Shown piece by piece: positions 23,890 through 31,972 of a DNA stretch of 38,263 bases; position 1 is the stretch's first letter, and each line of letters begins with the position of its first letter. The stretch covers positions 1 through 38,263 of the forward strand of contig JAZSOD010000038.1 of the NCBI GenBank assembly GCA_045536775.1. Reading direction: 5' to 3'. Under the pieces are notes generated by a model that did no database searches, was not told the origin of the DNA, and worked only from the letters and a program-made list of their open reading frames with translations. The position numbers and the translations under genes are program-made. The DNA comes from UBA4717 sp045536775 (lineage in GTDB: Bacteria; Bacillota; Clostridia; Oscillospirales; CAG-272).

Positions 23890-25587
23890 TCAGTTTTCGA
23901 AAACTATTTCGTCATCCTTGTAGATAGGACTGTAAATGCCTTCGTCACCGGGTGTGGAGCCCTCGGAAATATCTGCGCTGTCAGCACTCGCGAGAATATC
24001 GTCTGCGTACTTAACGTAGATGTTGTTTGCGCTGTCACTGTATACGAGGAATGCTCTTCCATACCATATGTCATCTTTGTTTGCTAGTCTCTTCGCTACG
24101 GTATAGAGAGGTGTTGCGGTTTCAGAATTGTCACTAACGCGTCCAACGATTGTACTCTCCGATACTTTCAAAACACCTGTTGAATTGTCTTTAAGAGCTT
24201 TAAGGGAGTTCTTGTCCTGATCCATCATTATACCGTGGTTTATGAGAGTATAGCCCCCGGGAAGAGCGTACAGACCTGTAAACCTTGCTATATTATCATC
24301 ACTCCAGCTTGTTACCGTCGAAATAGCAGGAGCAGCTGGGCTGTCGAGTTCTTTTTCCCAAACCTCAACTTCAGTTCCTGCCTTGAACATGTAGTGGAAG
24401 GAGAAACTATCATCGAAGGATGCGGTAAATTCCTTGCCATCAAGCTTCAGTTCCCATACGGGAGTTGCGTTTGTCTTGGTCTTTTTTATGATAAGGTTGT
24501 CTCCGTATGCGGGAGTCTTTGCTTCTCCAATTACATTTTCGCCGATATCGTAAGCGGTAAAGAGATTTCCTTCAGCAGATCCCTTGTCCTTTTTACATTC
24601 GTAAACTGTAACGAGATTGGTTGAGAGATTCTCGTTCATCAGTGTATCTGTATATCCGGTTTGAACATCAGTATAGGAAAGAATCTCTTTTGTTGATGAA
24701 TCTATGTAGAGAGTAGCTGTTTCGCCGTTTTCAAGGAATACGGGTTCATAGCGCACTTCTCCGCCGAGCGGATATACGTTGGCGATATTGCCTGTTGTTA
24801 TAAAAACTTCGGTGGTATCGTCTGAAGTACATCTTCTCCAGTATGCGGGAACATAGTCTTCTTTTGCAACGGCTTTAAGTGTCGTATACTCATATGAATT
24901 AATGTATTCATTGAAGGATGGTGTATTTGCGTAGCCGTCTGAGCTTATATAACCGCGTTCCGGGTCAGAAACAGCAACAAGTCTTACGGTGATTTGTGTT
25001 GGGTCAACGAACGTTACTTGTCCGGCATTTACAGTGAAATCTGCTGTAATATCTTCGGGTAGAGCATATTGGTCGTCACCCGTACCCTGTGCAAGTGCAT
25101 CAGTTACCGTTGCGGAGATCTCGTAGGTGCCCGGTTCAGTATCCATAGGAACCCCGAATGTTAGGGTTATAAGATCACCTATATTGGTGTTATTGCTTTC
25201 AAAACCGTAGTACATAACCGTAAAGGGGTTTAGCTCAAGTTCATCGTCCCGCCAGCTTGTACTGTTGGCGGAGGATCTTGCGGGACCTTCCTCGGGGTTT
25301 TCATCTGTAACTTGAAATACAGTGCCCTCTGCCCATCCTGTAAGAGTGAACTCGTCAGGGTATTCTATTTCCATTATAACCGTGAGAAATCCTTCGTTTG
25401 AAGTGATATTTATCGGTACGTTGACCGTGTAGGCACCGTTTTCCGGATTCGCTGCGCTTGTGTCGATAGTGCTTGAGCCGATCTCAGCCTCAACGGTTGC
25501 AGCCGAGGCAGTAACTGCCATTGCCGCAAATACGGCGAGAGCAAGCAAAAGCGTGAGTGATAAGCGTAAGTATGCGTTACGTTTCAT
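23890..25587 (-). CDS. Secreted protein with N-terminal cohesin-like domain, function unknown
   Basis: A 565-aa exported protein. A signal peptide (about 1-30, ending VTASAA) is followed by a beta-sandwich region (about 32-190) whose pattern VNVPINITSNEGFLTVIMEI, EYPDEFTLTGW, GDLITLTFGVPMDTEPGTYEI resembles the cohesin/carbohydrate-binding fold. The rest (about 195-565) is beta-rich and unrecognised. No SLH, LPxTG or dockerin motif is visible, so the mature protein may be released. The start at 25587 is set by GGAG seven bases upstream and by the signal peptide. It begins 28 bp after the valS stop with no terminator between, so it may share valS transcripts. Confidence 0.75.
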   Translation of the reverse strand: MKRNAYLRLSLTLLLALAVFAAMAVTASAATVEAEIGSSTIDTSAANPENGAYTVNVPINITSNEGFLTVIMEIEYPDEFTLTGWAEGTVFQVTDENPEEGPARSSANSTSWRDDELELNPFTVMYYGFESNNTNIGDLITLTFGVPMDTEPGTYEISATVTDALAQGTGDDQYALPEDITADFTVNAGQVTFVDPTQITVRLVAVSDPERGYISSDGYANTPSFNEYINSYEYTTLKAVAKEDYVPAYWRRCTSDDTTEVFITTGNIANVYPLGGEVRYEPVFLENGETATLYIDSSTKEILSYTDVQTGYTDTLMNENLSTNLVTVYECKKDKGSAEGNLFTAYDIGENVIGEAKTPAYGDNLIIKKTKTNATPVWELKLDGKEFTASFDDSFSFHYMFKAGTEVEVWEKELDSPAAPAISTVTSWSDDNIARFTGLYALPGGYTLINHGIMMDQDKNSLKALKDNSTGVLKVSESTIVGRVSDNSETATPLYTVAKRLANKDDIWYGRAFLVYSDSANNIYVKYADDILASADSADISEGSTPGDEGIYSPIYKDDEIVFEN

Positions 25588-25615
25588 GTTTATTCTCCTT
25601 AAACAAATAAATTGA

Positions 25616-28246
25616 TTATGCGCCGAGATTGGAAATTGCTTTTTCAATACTTTCGTACTGTTCGCGGTACTTGGCAAGCTTTGCCTTTTCACTGTCAATG
25701 ACTGCTGCGGGAGCCTTTGATACGAAGCCCTCGTTTGAAAGCTTCTTTTCGATACGCTCTATCTCTCCACGAGCCTTTTCGAGCTCCTTGGTGAGTCTTT
25801 CGCGTTCCTTGTCAAAGTCGATGATGTCTGCAAGCGGCACGAACAGAGTAGCGCTTCCTGCAACTATCTGAACGGGATTCTTGTCGGCACATTCAGTAAA
25901 TTCGACCTTGGATGCTCCTGCGAGCTTTTCAAAGAATCTTGCGGTCTTGCCATTGTATATATCACTTCTTTCGCTCACTATATACACAGTGGCCTTCTTG
26001 GAGGGCGGAACGTTCATTTCCGCACGGCGGTTTCTGAGAGCACAGATTGAATCGATAAGTGCGCTCATTCTTTCCTCCTCAGCCTCGAAGTTAAGTGTAT
26101 CTGTGTGCTTCGGGAAGCGTGATATCATAATGCTTTCTTCATCGTGGGGAAGAGCCTGGTATATCTCCTCTGTGATGAAGGGCATAAAGGGATGGAGGAG
26201 CTTGAGGGTCTCGCGGAGCACGTACGCGAGTACGTTCTGCGCAACCTTGTTGCCGTCCCCCTCCTTGTCGGAAAGGCGGGGCTTAGTAAGCTCTATATAC
26301 CAATCGCAGTATATATCCCAGATGAAGTCGTAGAGCTTTGCAAGAGCAACACCGAGCTCGAAGTTGTCGAGGTTCGCGGTGACTTCTGCGGCAAGCTTGT
26401 TAAAGAGGGAAAGTATCCACTTGTCCTCGAGGTCAAGCTTGTCTTCTGAGGGAAGCTCTACCGTGTCAATGTCAAGATTCATAAGCACGAATCTTGCGGC
26501 GTTCCATATTTTGTTAGTGAAGTTTCTTGCAGATTCTATTTTTTCGTCCGAGAAACGCATATCGTTTCCGGGCGAGTTACCGGTAGTAAGCGCAAATCTG
26601 AGCGCGTCTGCACCGTACTTGTCAATAATTTCAAGCGGGTCAATACCGTTGCCGAGAGACTTTGACATCTTTCTGCCTTGAGCAACGCGAACGAGACCGT
26701 GAATAAACACGTGCTCAAACGGAGGCTTGCCTGTGTGCTCAAGTGACGAGAATATCATTCTCGCGACCCAGAAGAAGATGATATCGTAGCCCGTAACAAG
26801 CACGCTTGTGGGGAAGTATCTCTGAAGGTCTTCCGTGTTCTCGGGCCAACCGAGTGTTGAGAAGGGCCAGAGCGCCGAGGAGAACCACGTGTCAAGCACG
26901 TCCTCCTCGCGGCGAACCTTAGCACCGCACCTCGGACAAATCTCGATATCTTCCTTGGAAACCGTCATCTCACCGCAGGTATCGCAGTAGAAGGCGGGAA
27001 TTCTGTGGCCCCACCAAAGCTGACGGGAAATACACCAGTCGTGAACGTTTTCCATCCAGTTGGTGTAGGTCTTTGTAAATCTTTCGGGAACGAACTTGAC
27101 CTCACCTGTTCTGATAACATCAAGAGCAGGCTTTGCAAGCGGCTCCATTTTAACGAACCACTGGTTTGACGTAAGCGGCTCGACCGTAGTCTTACATCTG
27201 TAGCAGGTTCCGACGTTGTGGCTGTGAGGCTCGATCTTAACGAGGTATCCGCCTTCCTCAAGGTCAGCGACGATTGCCTTTCTTGCCTCGTATCTGTCCA
27301 TGCCGTCGTAACGTGTGCCGGGCATATTGATGGTTGCGTCGTCGTTCATGATTCTCGGCATCGGGAGATTGTGGCGCTGACCTACAAGAAAGTCGTTGGG
27401 GTCGTGCGCAGGAGTGATCTTAACACAACCCGTACCGAATTCAAGGTCAACGTAATCGTCCGCAACCACGGGAATCTCTCTGTTAACGAGAGGAAGGATA
27501 AGCATCTTTCCGACGAGATCCTTGTATCTTTCGTCAGCGGGATTTACTGCAACCGCCGTATCACCGAGAAGAGTCTCGGGTCTAGTGGTGGCGATTGTAA
27601 CGAAGCCGTCGGAATCCTTGATGGGATATCTGATGTGCCAGAAGTTACCTGCCTGCTCGCTGTATTCGACCTCGGCGTCCGAAAGAGCTGTGGTACAGTG
27701 AGGACACCAGTTGATTATTCTGTTTCCTCTGTAGATAAGCCCCTTATCGTATAGGTTTACGAACACCTCCCGTACAGCCTTGGAGCAGTTCTCGTTCATA
27801 GTGAAGCGTTCGTGATCCCAGTCGCAGGACGAGCCGAGCTTTTTGAGCTGATTTATGATCCTGTTACCGTACTGTTCCTTCCACGCCCATACTCTTTCGA
27901 GAAATTTTTCGCGTCCGAGGTCGTATCGGGTGAGTCCTTCGTTGACTCTGAGGTTTTCTTCAACCTTTATCTGTGTGGCAATACCCGCGTGGTCCGTGCC
28001 GGGAACCCACAGGGTAGAGAAGCCTTGCATACGTTTATAGCGGATGAGAATATCCTGAAGGGTCTCGTCAAGTGCGTGACCCATATGAAGCTGACCCGTT
28101 ACGTTCGGAGGAGGAATAACTATGGTGAACGCAGGGGTGTTCTTGTCTAGGCTCGGCTTGAAGTAGCCGTTATCGTTCCAGGCTTTGTAGATCTTGTCCT
28201 CGATCTCTCGGGGAGCGTAAGCCTTAGAAAGTTCGTGATTGCTCAT
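25616..28246 (-). CDS. valS: Valyl-tRNA synthetase
   Basis: An 876-aa class I aminoacyl-tRNA synthetase. It has PPPNVTGQLHMGHALDETL with the HIGH-type HMGH (54-57), the editing domain with TTRPETLLGDTAVAV, zinc-type CxxC pairs (CPHC; CDTC and CPRC), KMSKS at 526-530 and a C-terminal coiled coil (DFDKERERLTKELEKARGEI onward). The ATG at 28246 fits the family start, and AAAGGA lies upstream; the open frame extends 27 codons further without support. The leader is only about 95 bases and shows no T-box. Confidence 0.97.
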   Translation of the reverse strand: MSNHELSKAYAPREIEDKIYKAWNDNGYFKPSLDKNTPAFTIVIPPPNVTGQLHMGHALDETLQDILIRYKRMQGFSTLWVPGTDHAGIATQIKVEENLRVNEGLTRYDLGREKFLERVWAWKEQYGNRIINQLKKLGSSCDWDHERFTMNENCSKAVREVFVNLYDKGLIYRGNRIINWCPHCTTALSDAEVEYSEQAGNFWHIRYPIKDSDGFVTIATTRPETLLGDTAVAVNPADERYKDLVGKMLILPLVNREIPVVADDYVDLEFGTGCVKITPAHDPNDFLVGQRHNLPMPRIMNDDATINMPGTRYDGMDRYEARKAIVADLEEGGYLVKIEPHSHNVGTCYRCKTTVEPLTSNQWFVKMEPLAKPALDVIRTGEVKFVPERFTKTYTNWMENVHDWCISRQLWWGHRIPAFYCDTCGEMTVSKEDIEICPRCGAKVRREEDVLDTWFSSALWPFSTLGWPENTEDLQRYFPTSVLVTGYDIIFFWVARMIFSSLEHTGKPPFEHVFIHGLVRVAQGRKMSKSLGNGIDPLEIIDKYGADALRFALTTGNSPGNDMRFSDEKIESARNFTNKIWNAARFVLMNLDIDTVELPSEDKLDLEDKWILSLFNKLAAEVTANLDNFELGVALAKLYDFIWDIYCDWYIELTKPRLSDKEGDGNKVAQNVLAYVLRETLKLLHPFMPFITEEIYQALPHDEESIMISRFPKHTDTLNFEAEEERMSALIDSICALRNRRAEMNVPPSKKATVYIVSERSDIYNGKTARFFEKLAGASKVEFTECADKNPVQIVAGSATLFVPLADIIDFDKERERLTKELEKARGEIERIEKKLSNEGFVSKAPAAVIDSEKAKLAKYREQYESIEKAISNLGA

Positions 28247-28347
28247 TTTGAAAATCCTTTTGCACATAATATGGGTATTTGACGTAATGACCGCTTTATA
28301 TCCGTACGGTTTGCGGTGCGAAACCACGCCACAGTTTTATAGTTTAT

Positions 28348-28377
28348 ATTATATATTATTTATGACCTATTTGTCAA
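28348..28377 (-). promoter_or_regulatory. Promoter of valS
   Basis: On the minus strand consensus -35 TTGACA (28372-28377) and -10 TATAAT (28348-28353) are separated by an 18-bp spacer. Confidence 0.8.
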
Positions 28378-28459
28378 GGGTTTGCCGACATATTTTGTAA
28401 GTTAAATAAGAGTCCCGATCGAAAATTTTATTTGCAACAAGACATTTTAACAAAAACGC

Positions 28460-28484
28460 CCTCGCGGTGATATGCACCGCGAGG
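28460..28484 (-). terminator. Terminator downstream of rnmV
   Basis: CCTCGCGGTG / CACCGCGAGG is a 10-bp perfect stem with a 5-base loop. On the minus strand GCGTTTTTGTT follows. Confidence 0.85.
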
Positions 28485-28485
28485 A

Positions 28486-28516
28486 AAGCACTGACACAGC
28501 CTTCGTGTCAGTGCTT
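28486..28516 (-). other. Second hairpin overlapping the rnmV stop codon
   Basis: AAGCACTGACAC / GTGTCAGTGCTT is a 12-bp perfect stem. The rnmV TGA stop lies inside its 5' arm on the minus strand. It is immediately followed by the terminator stem, giving two tandem hairpins at the 3' end. Confidence 0.7.
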
Positions 28517-29089
28517 CTTTGCAACCTCTTTCAATTCTTCAAACGTTACGAGCAGGTTTATAGCCTCAAGCATAGCGTTTGCCGAAATGTCGCTCGGTAG
28601 ACCGAGTTCGGAACATACCTCCGCGCGTCTTTGAACTGCATTTTCGGTGCCCGAGAGACCCAGAACGTAAAGGTCAGTCTTGGTGACGCGCCTGCGCTCG
28701 ACCTCGGTGTGCCCGCTTGCAAATGGCTCGAAGATACGGCGCAATATGTCCGCGTCAACACCTTCTACTCCGACAAAGCCCTCCTTGGACGGCTTCTCCT
28801 TGCGCTTTTCCTTGCCCTCTATCTGAGGCGTGTATAGATTTATAAGCCTGTCCTTTGGTATTATACCGCTGATGTGTGAGCGAATGAGCATACCTGCGTG
28901 ATCGCTGTCGGCGAGTATTATAAGCTTGCTTTTTTCGGACAGAGCGCGTAGCAAGGCGCGCTTTTCGTGATTTTTGAATATGCGGAAACCGTTACAGGTT
29001 ATGATCGGCGCGTCGATAATACTTTCAAGCTTTATCTTGTCATATTTGCCTTCGACTATGACGGGCATATCTACCTTTATTTTTTTCAT
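28508..29089 (-). CDS. rnmV: Ribonuclease M5
   Basis: A 193-aa TOPRIM nuclease that matures 5S rRNA in Gram-positive bacteria. The TOPRIM core shows VIVEGKYDKIKLE (glutamate motif, about 11-23) and ILADSDHAGMLIR (DxD motif, about 58-70). The C-terminal half (FVGVEGVDADILRRI, VTKTDLYVLGLSG) matches the RNase M5 partner domain. It lies four bases downstream of holA and probably shares its transcript. The ribosome-binding site is weak, consistent with coupling. Confidence 0.92.
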   Translation of the reverse strand: MKKIKVDMPVIVEGKYDKIKLESIIDAPIITCNGFRIFKNHEKRALLRALSEKSKLIILADSDHAGMLIRSHISGIIPKDRLINLYTPQIEGKEKRKEKPSKEGFVGVEGVDADILRRIFEPFASGHTEVERRRVTKTDLYVLGLSGTENAVQRRAEVCSELGLPSDISANAMLEAINLLVTFEELKEVAKKH

Positions 29090-29093
29090 AGTC

Positions 29094-30167
29094 TTACTTT
29101 ACTCCTGTCAGCTCACAAATGAGCCTTTCGATTATCATATAACTGTCAACGGGTGCGCTTTTAAGAAGCACGTCGGCGCTTTGAGCCGCTTTTGCCGTTT
29201 TGAAAAGCATATTGATATCGGTATTCTTCAGCGATTCGCTGTATAATTTAACCTTGTATGCGTGCATCTTGGTCTTTGCCGTGATCTCGTCCCTCGTCAT
29301 TCCCTTGTCAAGACAGCCGCGAACGCCGATAAGCTCGTTTATGACTCTCGTAACCGTAGAGAGAATTACTATCGGCTCCTCGCCTCTCATCTTCATATCC
29401 GAAAGTATCGAAAACGCAGTCTTTGAGTCACGGCGCATAAGAGCGTTTGCAAAGTCAAAGGGAGATATCTCCATATTTGAACAAACAATGCGGTCTATCT
29501 CGGCGCGGTTTACGCTTTCCTTGCCGTTTACTTCGGCGTAAGCGCAAAGCTTTTCAACCTCGTTTTTGAGCATAAGCATATTGTGACCCACACGCTCGAG
29601 AATGTATCTGCAGGCGTCGGGTGTTAGGGATAGCTTCTGCTTAGACGCCATACGCGAGATCCAGTTTATAAGCTTTGCATCGCTCTCAAGCTTGAATTCT
29701 ACAGTCTGTGCTACCTTCGAAAGCTCCTTGATTATCGTCTGGTGGGGCTTTGAGTCGAGGGGAAGCTCGGCGACTGTGGAGAAAATTATAACCACCGTGT
29801 CCTCGTCCACTTTTCTGTCAAGCAACTCGCACACCTTTGTAAGCTCGCTCGATTTGAGTGACTTAAAATCGATCTCGTAAAGCTCGATAAGACGCTTGCC
29901 CGTTTCGGATTCGTCGGTCATTGAAAAGAGATCGGTCATTGAGACGGAAGAGAGAGCTTCTTCAAGCGCGTCGGGCGAGAACTCATCGCCCGTTATTCTG
30001 ATAAGGTTGAGACTGTCGCGTGAGCCGACGATATTTTTTTCTGCTTCGTGAAGATAGTACTGCTTCATATAGTCCTCTTCACCGCAGAAAAAATAAACGC
30101 CGTGAAGTCCGCGCTTAAGCTCGTCCTTGAAAAAATCCGCGTTTTGCGTTACACGTTTGTCTGCCAT
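29094..30167 (-). CDS. holA: DNA polymerase III subunit delta
   Basis: A 357-aa clamp-loader subunit. HGVYFFCGEEDYMKQYYL at the N-terminus, the PLDSKPHQTIIKELSKVAQTV segment near the middle, and SPFDFANALMRRDSKTAFSIL then EEPIVILSTVTRVINEL in the C-terminal domain are characteristic of HolA/YqeN. Length is usual. It lies between a DUF1934 gene and rnmV, all in one direction with short gaps. Confidence 0.93.
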   Translation of the reverse strand: MADKRVTQNADFFKDELKRGLHGVYFFCGEEDYMKQYYLHEAEKNIVGSRDSLNLIRITGDEFSPDALEEALSSVSMTDLFSMTDESETGKRLIELYEIDFKSLKSSELTKVCELLDRKVDEDTVVIIFSTVAELPLDSKPHQTIIKELSKVAQTVEFKLESDAKLINWISRMASKQKLSLTPDACRYILERVGHNMLMLKNEVEKLCAYAEVNGKESVNRAEIDRIVCSNMEISPFDFANALMRRDSKTAFSILSDMKMRGEEPIVILSTVTRVINELIGVRGCLDKGMTRDEITAKTKMHAYKVKLYSESLKNTDINMLFKTAKAAQSADVLLKSAPVDSYMIIERLICELTGVK

Positions 30168-30188
30168 AAAAATTCCATCCGTTAAAGG

Positions 30189-30674
30189 TTATTCTTCGGG
30201 TGTTACGTCTACCGTCATCCGTACGGTAGACACGGTTTCTCCACCGTTTTCTACCGAGTAGGAAAGCTTGATACGACCACCTTTATCGAAGGTCAGATCG
30301 TTTGTAAGACTGAAGGTGTTTACACAAAGCTCAAAGGTTGCGCCGAATGCAGAATATGCGCATATATAGCGCTTACCCGCCTCGAAAACGAGTGAGGTGG
30401 TGCAAAGACCCGTACGAGTCATGGTTACGATATCGGGGTAGCTTGGCTCGAACGAAAGAGAAGTCATCTGCTTGTCCATCTCAAACTGTGCGGGCTCGAA
30501 ATATTTGATACTCAGACGCTCGTTTTCAAGCTTCATAAAGCCCTCGGTCATGATCTCAACGGGGGAGGGCTCCCCCTTGTTCGCGGCACCTTTTGACTTG
30601 TGCGCGGACGCTGCCGCGATGTCGCTGTTGAACAGATTAATTTTTACTGTGATTTTTTTCTTTTTACGACTCAT
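30189..30674 (-). CDS. DUF1934 (lipocalin-like, YwiB-type) protein
   Basis: A 161-aa protein with the DUF1934 pattern: IMTEGFMKLENERLSIKYFE, a TMTRTGLCTTSLVFEAGKRY strand pair, FELCVNTFSLTNDL and GGRIKLSYSVE, which predict a small calycin-like beta barrel. The N-terminal 35 residues (MSRKKKKITVKINLF and following) are basic. Function is unknown. The start at 30674 is forced by the promoter at 30711-30739: upstream in-frame starts would lie at or before the transcription start. No good ribosome-binding site is visible. It is first in a probable unit with holA and rnmV. Confidence 0.8.
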   Translation of the reverse strand: MSRKKKKITVKINLFNSDIAAASAHKSKGAANKGEPSPVEIMTEGFMKLENERLSIKYFEPAQFEMDKQMTSLSFEPSYPDIVTMTRTGLCTTSLVFEAGKRYICAYSAFGATFELCVNTFSLTNDLTFDKGGRIKLSYSVENGGETVSTVRMTVDVTPEE

Positions 30675-30710
30675 GTTTTTACCGTTTTCATTAGAAAGAT
30701 TATCAAATAA

Positions 30711-30739
30711 AGTATAACACGCTCTGTTGTTTTTGTCAA
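30711..30739 (-). promoter_or_regulatory. Promoter of the DUF1934-holA-rnmV unit
   Basis: On the minus strand the -35 is TTGACA (30734-30739) and the -10 is TATACT (30711-30716), with a 17-bp spacer. Confidence 0.75.
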
Positions 30740-30751
30740 TCACGGCAAAAC

Positions 30752-30780
30752 AAAAACGCTTCCGCAAGGGAAGCGTTTTT
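30752..30780 (-). terminator. Terminator of secG
   Basis: AAAAACGCTTCC / GGAAGCGTTTTT is a 12-bp stem with a 5-base loop and T-rich tail on the minus strand, after the secG stop at 30802. Confidence 0.9.
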
Positions 30781-30801
30781 TGTGTGCGGTTGTATAGCAG
30801 A

Positions 30802-31179
30802 TTATTCGGAAACTGCTTCTGTAGCTTCTTCGGTAACTACGTCAGACTCGGTAGCCTGTTCTGTAGCTTCTTCGGTAGCGGCATCTGTAGCAGCATCTGT
30901 AACTACTACGTTGTTGTCGATGATAATATTGTTGTCAACAACTGTGTCAGGCTGAACGATATACATAATAACAACAATGACAACGAAAACGATAGCAACG
31001 ATTGTAGTAAGAGTATTGAGAGTCTTGTCGATAGTAGCACCCTTGGTCTTGCCGAAGAAAGTTTCGGCGCCGCCTGCGATAGCACCGGAGAGTCTGTGAG
31101 ACTTACCGTTCTGCATAAGAATGGCGACAACAAGGAAAATAGCCGCAACAAGAAGAATAATACCTAATACGATTTCCAT
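30802..31179 (-). CDS. secG: Preprotein translocase subunit SecG
   Basis: A 125-aa two-helix membrane protein. Helix 1 (IVLGIILLVAAIFLVVAILM), the cytoplasmic loop QNGKSHRLSGAIAGGAETFFG and helix 2 (LTTIVAIVFVVIVVIMYIV) are diagnostic of SecG. An unusual C-terminal tail of about 45 residues is rich in Asn/Val and then in Ala/Thr/Glu repeats (DAATDAATEEATEQATES), presumably extracytoplasmic and disordered. The ATG at 31179 has GGAGG nine bases upstream. Confidence 0.92.
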   Translation of the reverse strand: MEIVLGIILLVAAIFLVVAILMQNGKSHRLSGAIAGGAETFFGKTKGATIDKTLNTLTTIVAIVFVVIVVIMYIVQPDTVVDNNIIIDNNVVVTDAATDAATEEATEQATESDVVTEEATEAVSE

Positions 31180-31227
31180 TTTATAAAACCTCCACGATGG
31201 TGAATACATTTTTTGCAAAGCACAATT

Positions 31228-31256
31228 ATTCTAACACAAACAAAGGAAAAAATCAA
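31228..31256 (-). promoter_or_regulatory. Promoter of secG
   Basis: On the minus strand the -35 is TTGATT (31251-31256) and the -10 is TAGAAT (31228-31233), with a 17-bp spacer. Confidence 0.55.
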
Positions 31257-31362
31257 TAGAAAAAGTAAAAAAAGATATAAATTGTTTTCAAAACGGGCAA
31301 AATACGGATAGAGGAGGATAAAAAATAGCAAAAAACAAGTAAGGAAAAATAGGAAAAAGGTA

Positions 31363-31391
31363 TTGACAACGTGAGTTATTTATGGTATTAT
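31363..31391 (+). promoter_or_regulatory. Promoter of the tRNA-Ser pair
   Basis: The -35 TTGACA (31363-31368) and -10 TATTAT (31386-31391) are separated by 17 bp and lie about 55 bp before the first tRNA. Confidence 0.75.
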
Positions 31392-31446
31392 AAGGCTTGT
31401 CGCAGACAGAGAAGGCGAAATAAGACCGAACGTCGGCGCAAGATAC

Positions 31447-31535
31447 GGAGAGGTATCGAAGTGGTCATAACGAGGCGGTCTTGAAAACCGTTTGGGAGCA
31501 ATCCCACAAGGGTTCGAATCCCTTCCTCTCCGCCA
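31447..31535 (+). tRNA. tRNA-Ser (anticodon TGA)
   Basis: An 89-nt class II tRNA. The acceptor stem GGAGAGG pairs with CCTCTCC, and G and an encoded CCA follow. The anticodon stem GCGGT/ACCGT encloses loop CTTGAAA with anticodon TGA. There is a long variable arm, and the T-arm is GGGTTCGAATCCC. Confidence 0.97.
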
Positions 31536-31580
31536 ACCCCTTTTCATGGCAAGAGAGGGGATAAAATAAACAAAAAATTC

Positions 31581-31672
31581 GGAGAAGTACTCAAGAGGCC
31601 GAAGAGGCGCCCCTGCTAAGGGTGTAGGTCGGCTTTACCGGCGCGAGAGTTCAAATCTCTCCTTCTCCGCCA
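31581..31672 (+). tRNA. tRNA-Ser (anticodon GCT)
   Basis: A 92-nt class II tRNA. The acceptor stem GGAGAAG pairs with CTTCTCC, and G and CCA follow. Anticodon loop CTGCTAA gives anticodon GCT for AGC/AGU codons. The variable arm is long and the T-loop is GTTCAAAT. It follows the tRNA-Ser(TGA) by 45 bp and probably shares its transcript. Confidence 0.97.
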
Positions 31673-31707
31673 AAAGCCGCTAAATTCAAGGATTTAGCGG
31701 CTTTTTT
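31672..31707 (+). terminator. Terminator of the tRNA-Ser pair
   Basis: AAAAGCCGCTAAAT / ATTTAGCGGCTTTT is a 14-bp stem followed by TTC, beginning at the last base of the second tRNA. Confidence 0.92.
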
Positions 31708-31731
31708 CTTTGTTCAAATACGAATGCTCTT

Positions 31732-31857
31732 TTTAAGCTGTTTTAAGCGATTTTAATTTGTATTCCCTCTTGTATTCCCACTCAAATATAAATAAACAAG
31801 ACCGTTTTAATGATATAAGCAAACAGTCAATCATTAACTTTATTGATTTTCTTCGGG
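31732..31857. other. AT-rich interval with short direct repeats after the tRNA-Ser genes
   Basis: This stretch holds no convincing gene. It contains TTTTAAGC twice (about 31731 and 31741) and GTATTCCC twice (31760-31767 and 31772-31779). Placement directly 3' of a tRNA gene is typical of integration scars, but no integrase and no duplicated tRNA end is visible. Confidence 0.4.
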
Positions 31858-31895
31858 CTCCAACGATGTGCCAGCATTGTTGGAGTTCTTTTTTT
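31858..31895 (+). terminator. Terminator-like hairpin with no evident upstream gene
   Basis: CTCCAACGATG / CATTGTTGGAG pairs on the plus strand with one G-U wobble around a six-base loop, followed by TTCTTTTTTT. It is about 150 bp after the tRNA terminator, with no recognisable coding sequence between. Confidence 0.7.
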
Positions 31896-31903
31896 GCAAA
31901 AAG

Positions 31904-31949
31904 ATGTCCTGTAATGTCCTCTGATGTCCTGTAATGTCCTTGAATGTCC
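31904..31949 (+). repeat. Five ATGTCC repeats at exact 10-bp period
   Basis: ATGTCC begins at 31904, 31914, 31924, 31934 and 31944, each separated by four variable bases (tgta, tctg, tgta, ttga). The 10-bp phase puts all copies on roughly one face of the helix, as in a multimeric protein-binding site. The last copy overlaps the -35 of the promoter at 31940-31968. Confidence 0.9.
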
Positions 31950-31968
31950 ATATATTTTGTGATACTAT
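31940..31968 (+). promoter_or_regulatory. Promoter overlapping the ATGTCC repeat array
   Basis: The -35 TTGAAT (31940-31945) and -10 TACTAT (31963-31968) are separated by 17 bp. Predicted transcription would start near 31975. Confidence 0.5.
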
Positions 31969-31972
31969 AACG

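Noticed and set aside
28247..28327. Upstream start for valS
   Set aside because: The 27 extra codons have no ribosome-binding site and do not resemble valyl-tRNA synthetase N-termini.
28247..28377. T-box leader for valS
   Set aside because: The leader from the promoter to the start is only about 95 bases and lacks the T-box sequence and specifier stem, although a TGGCGTGG...GCACCGC stretch looks superficially similar.
30675..30767. Longer N-terminus for the DUF1934 protein
   Set aside because: A consensus promoter with -10 at 30711-30716 lies inside that extension, so it would not be transcribed.
31904..31949. CRISPR-like array
   Set aside because: Units are 6 bp at a 10-bp period, far too short for CRISPR repeats and spacers, and no cas genes are present.
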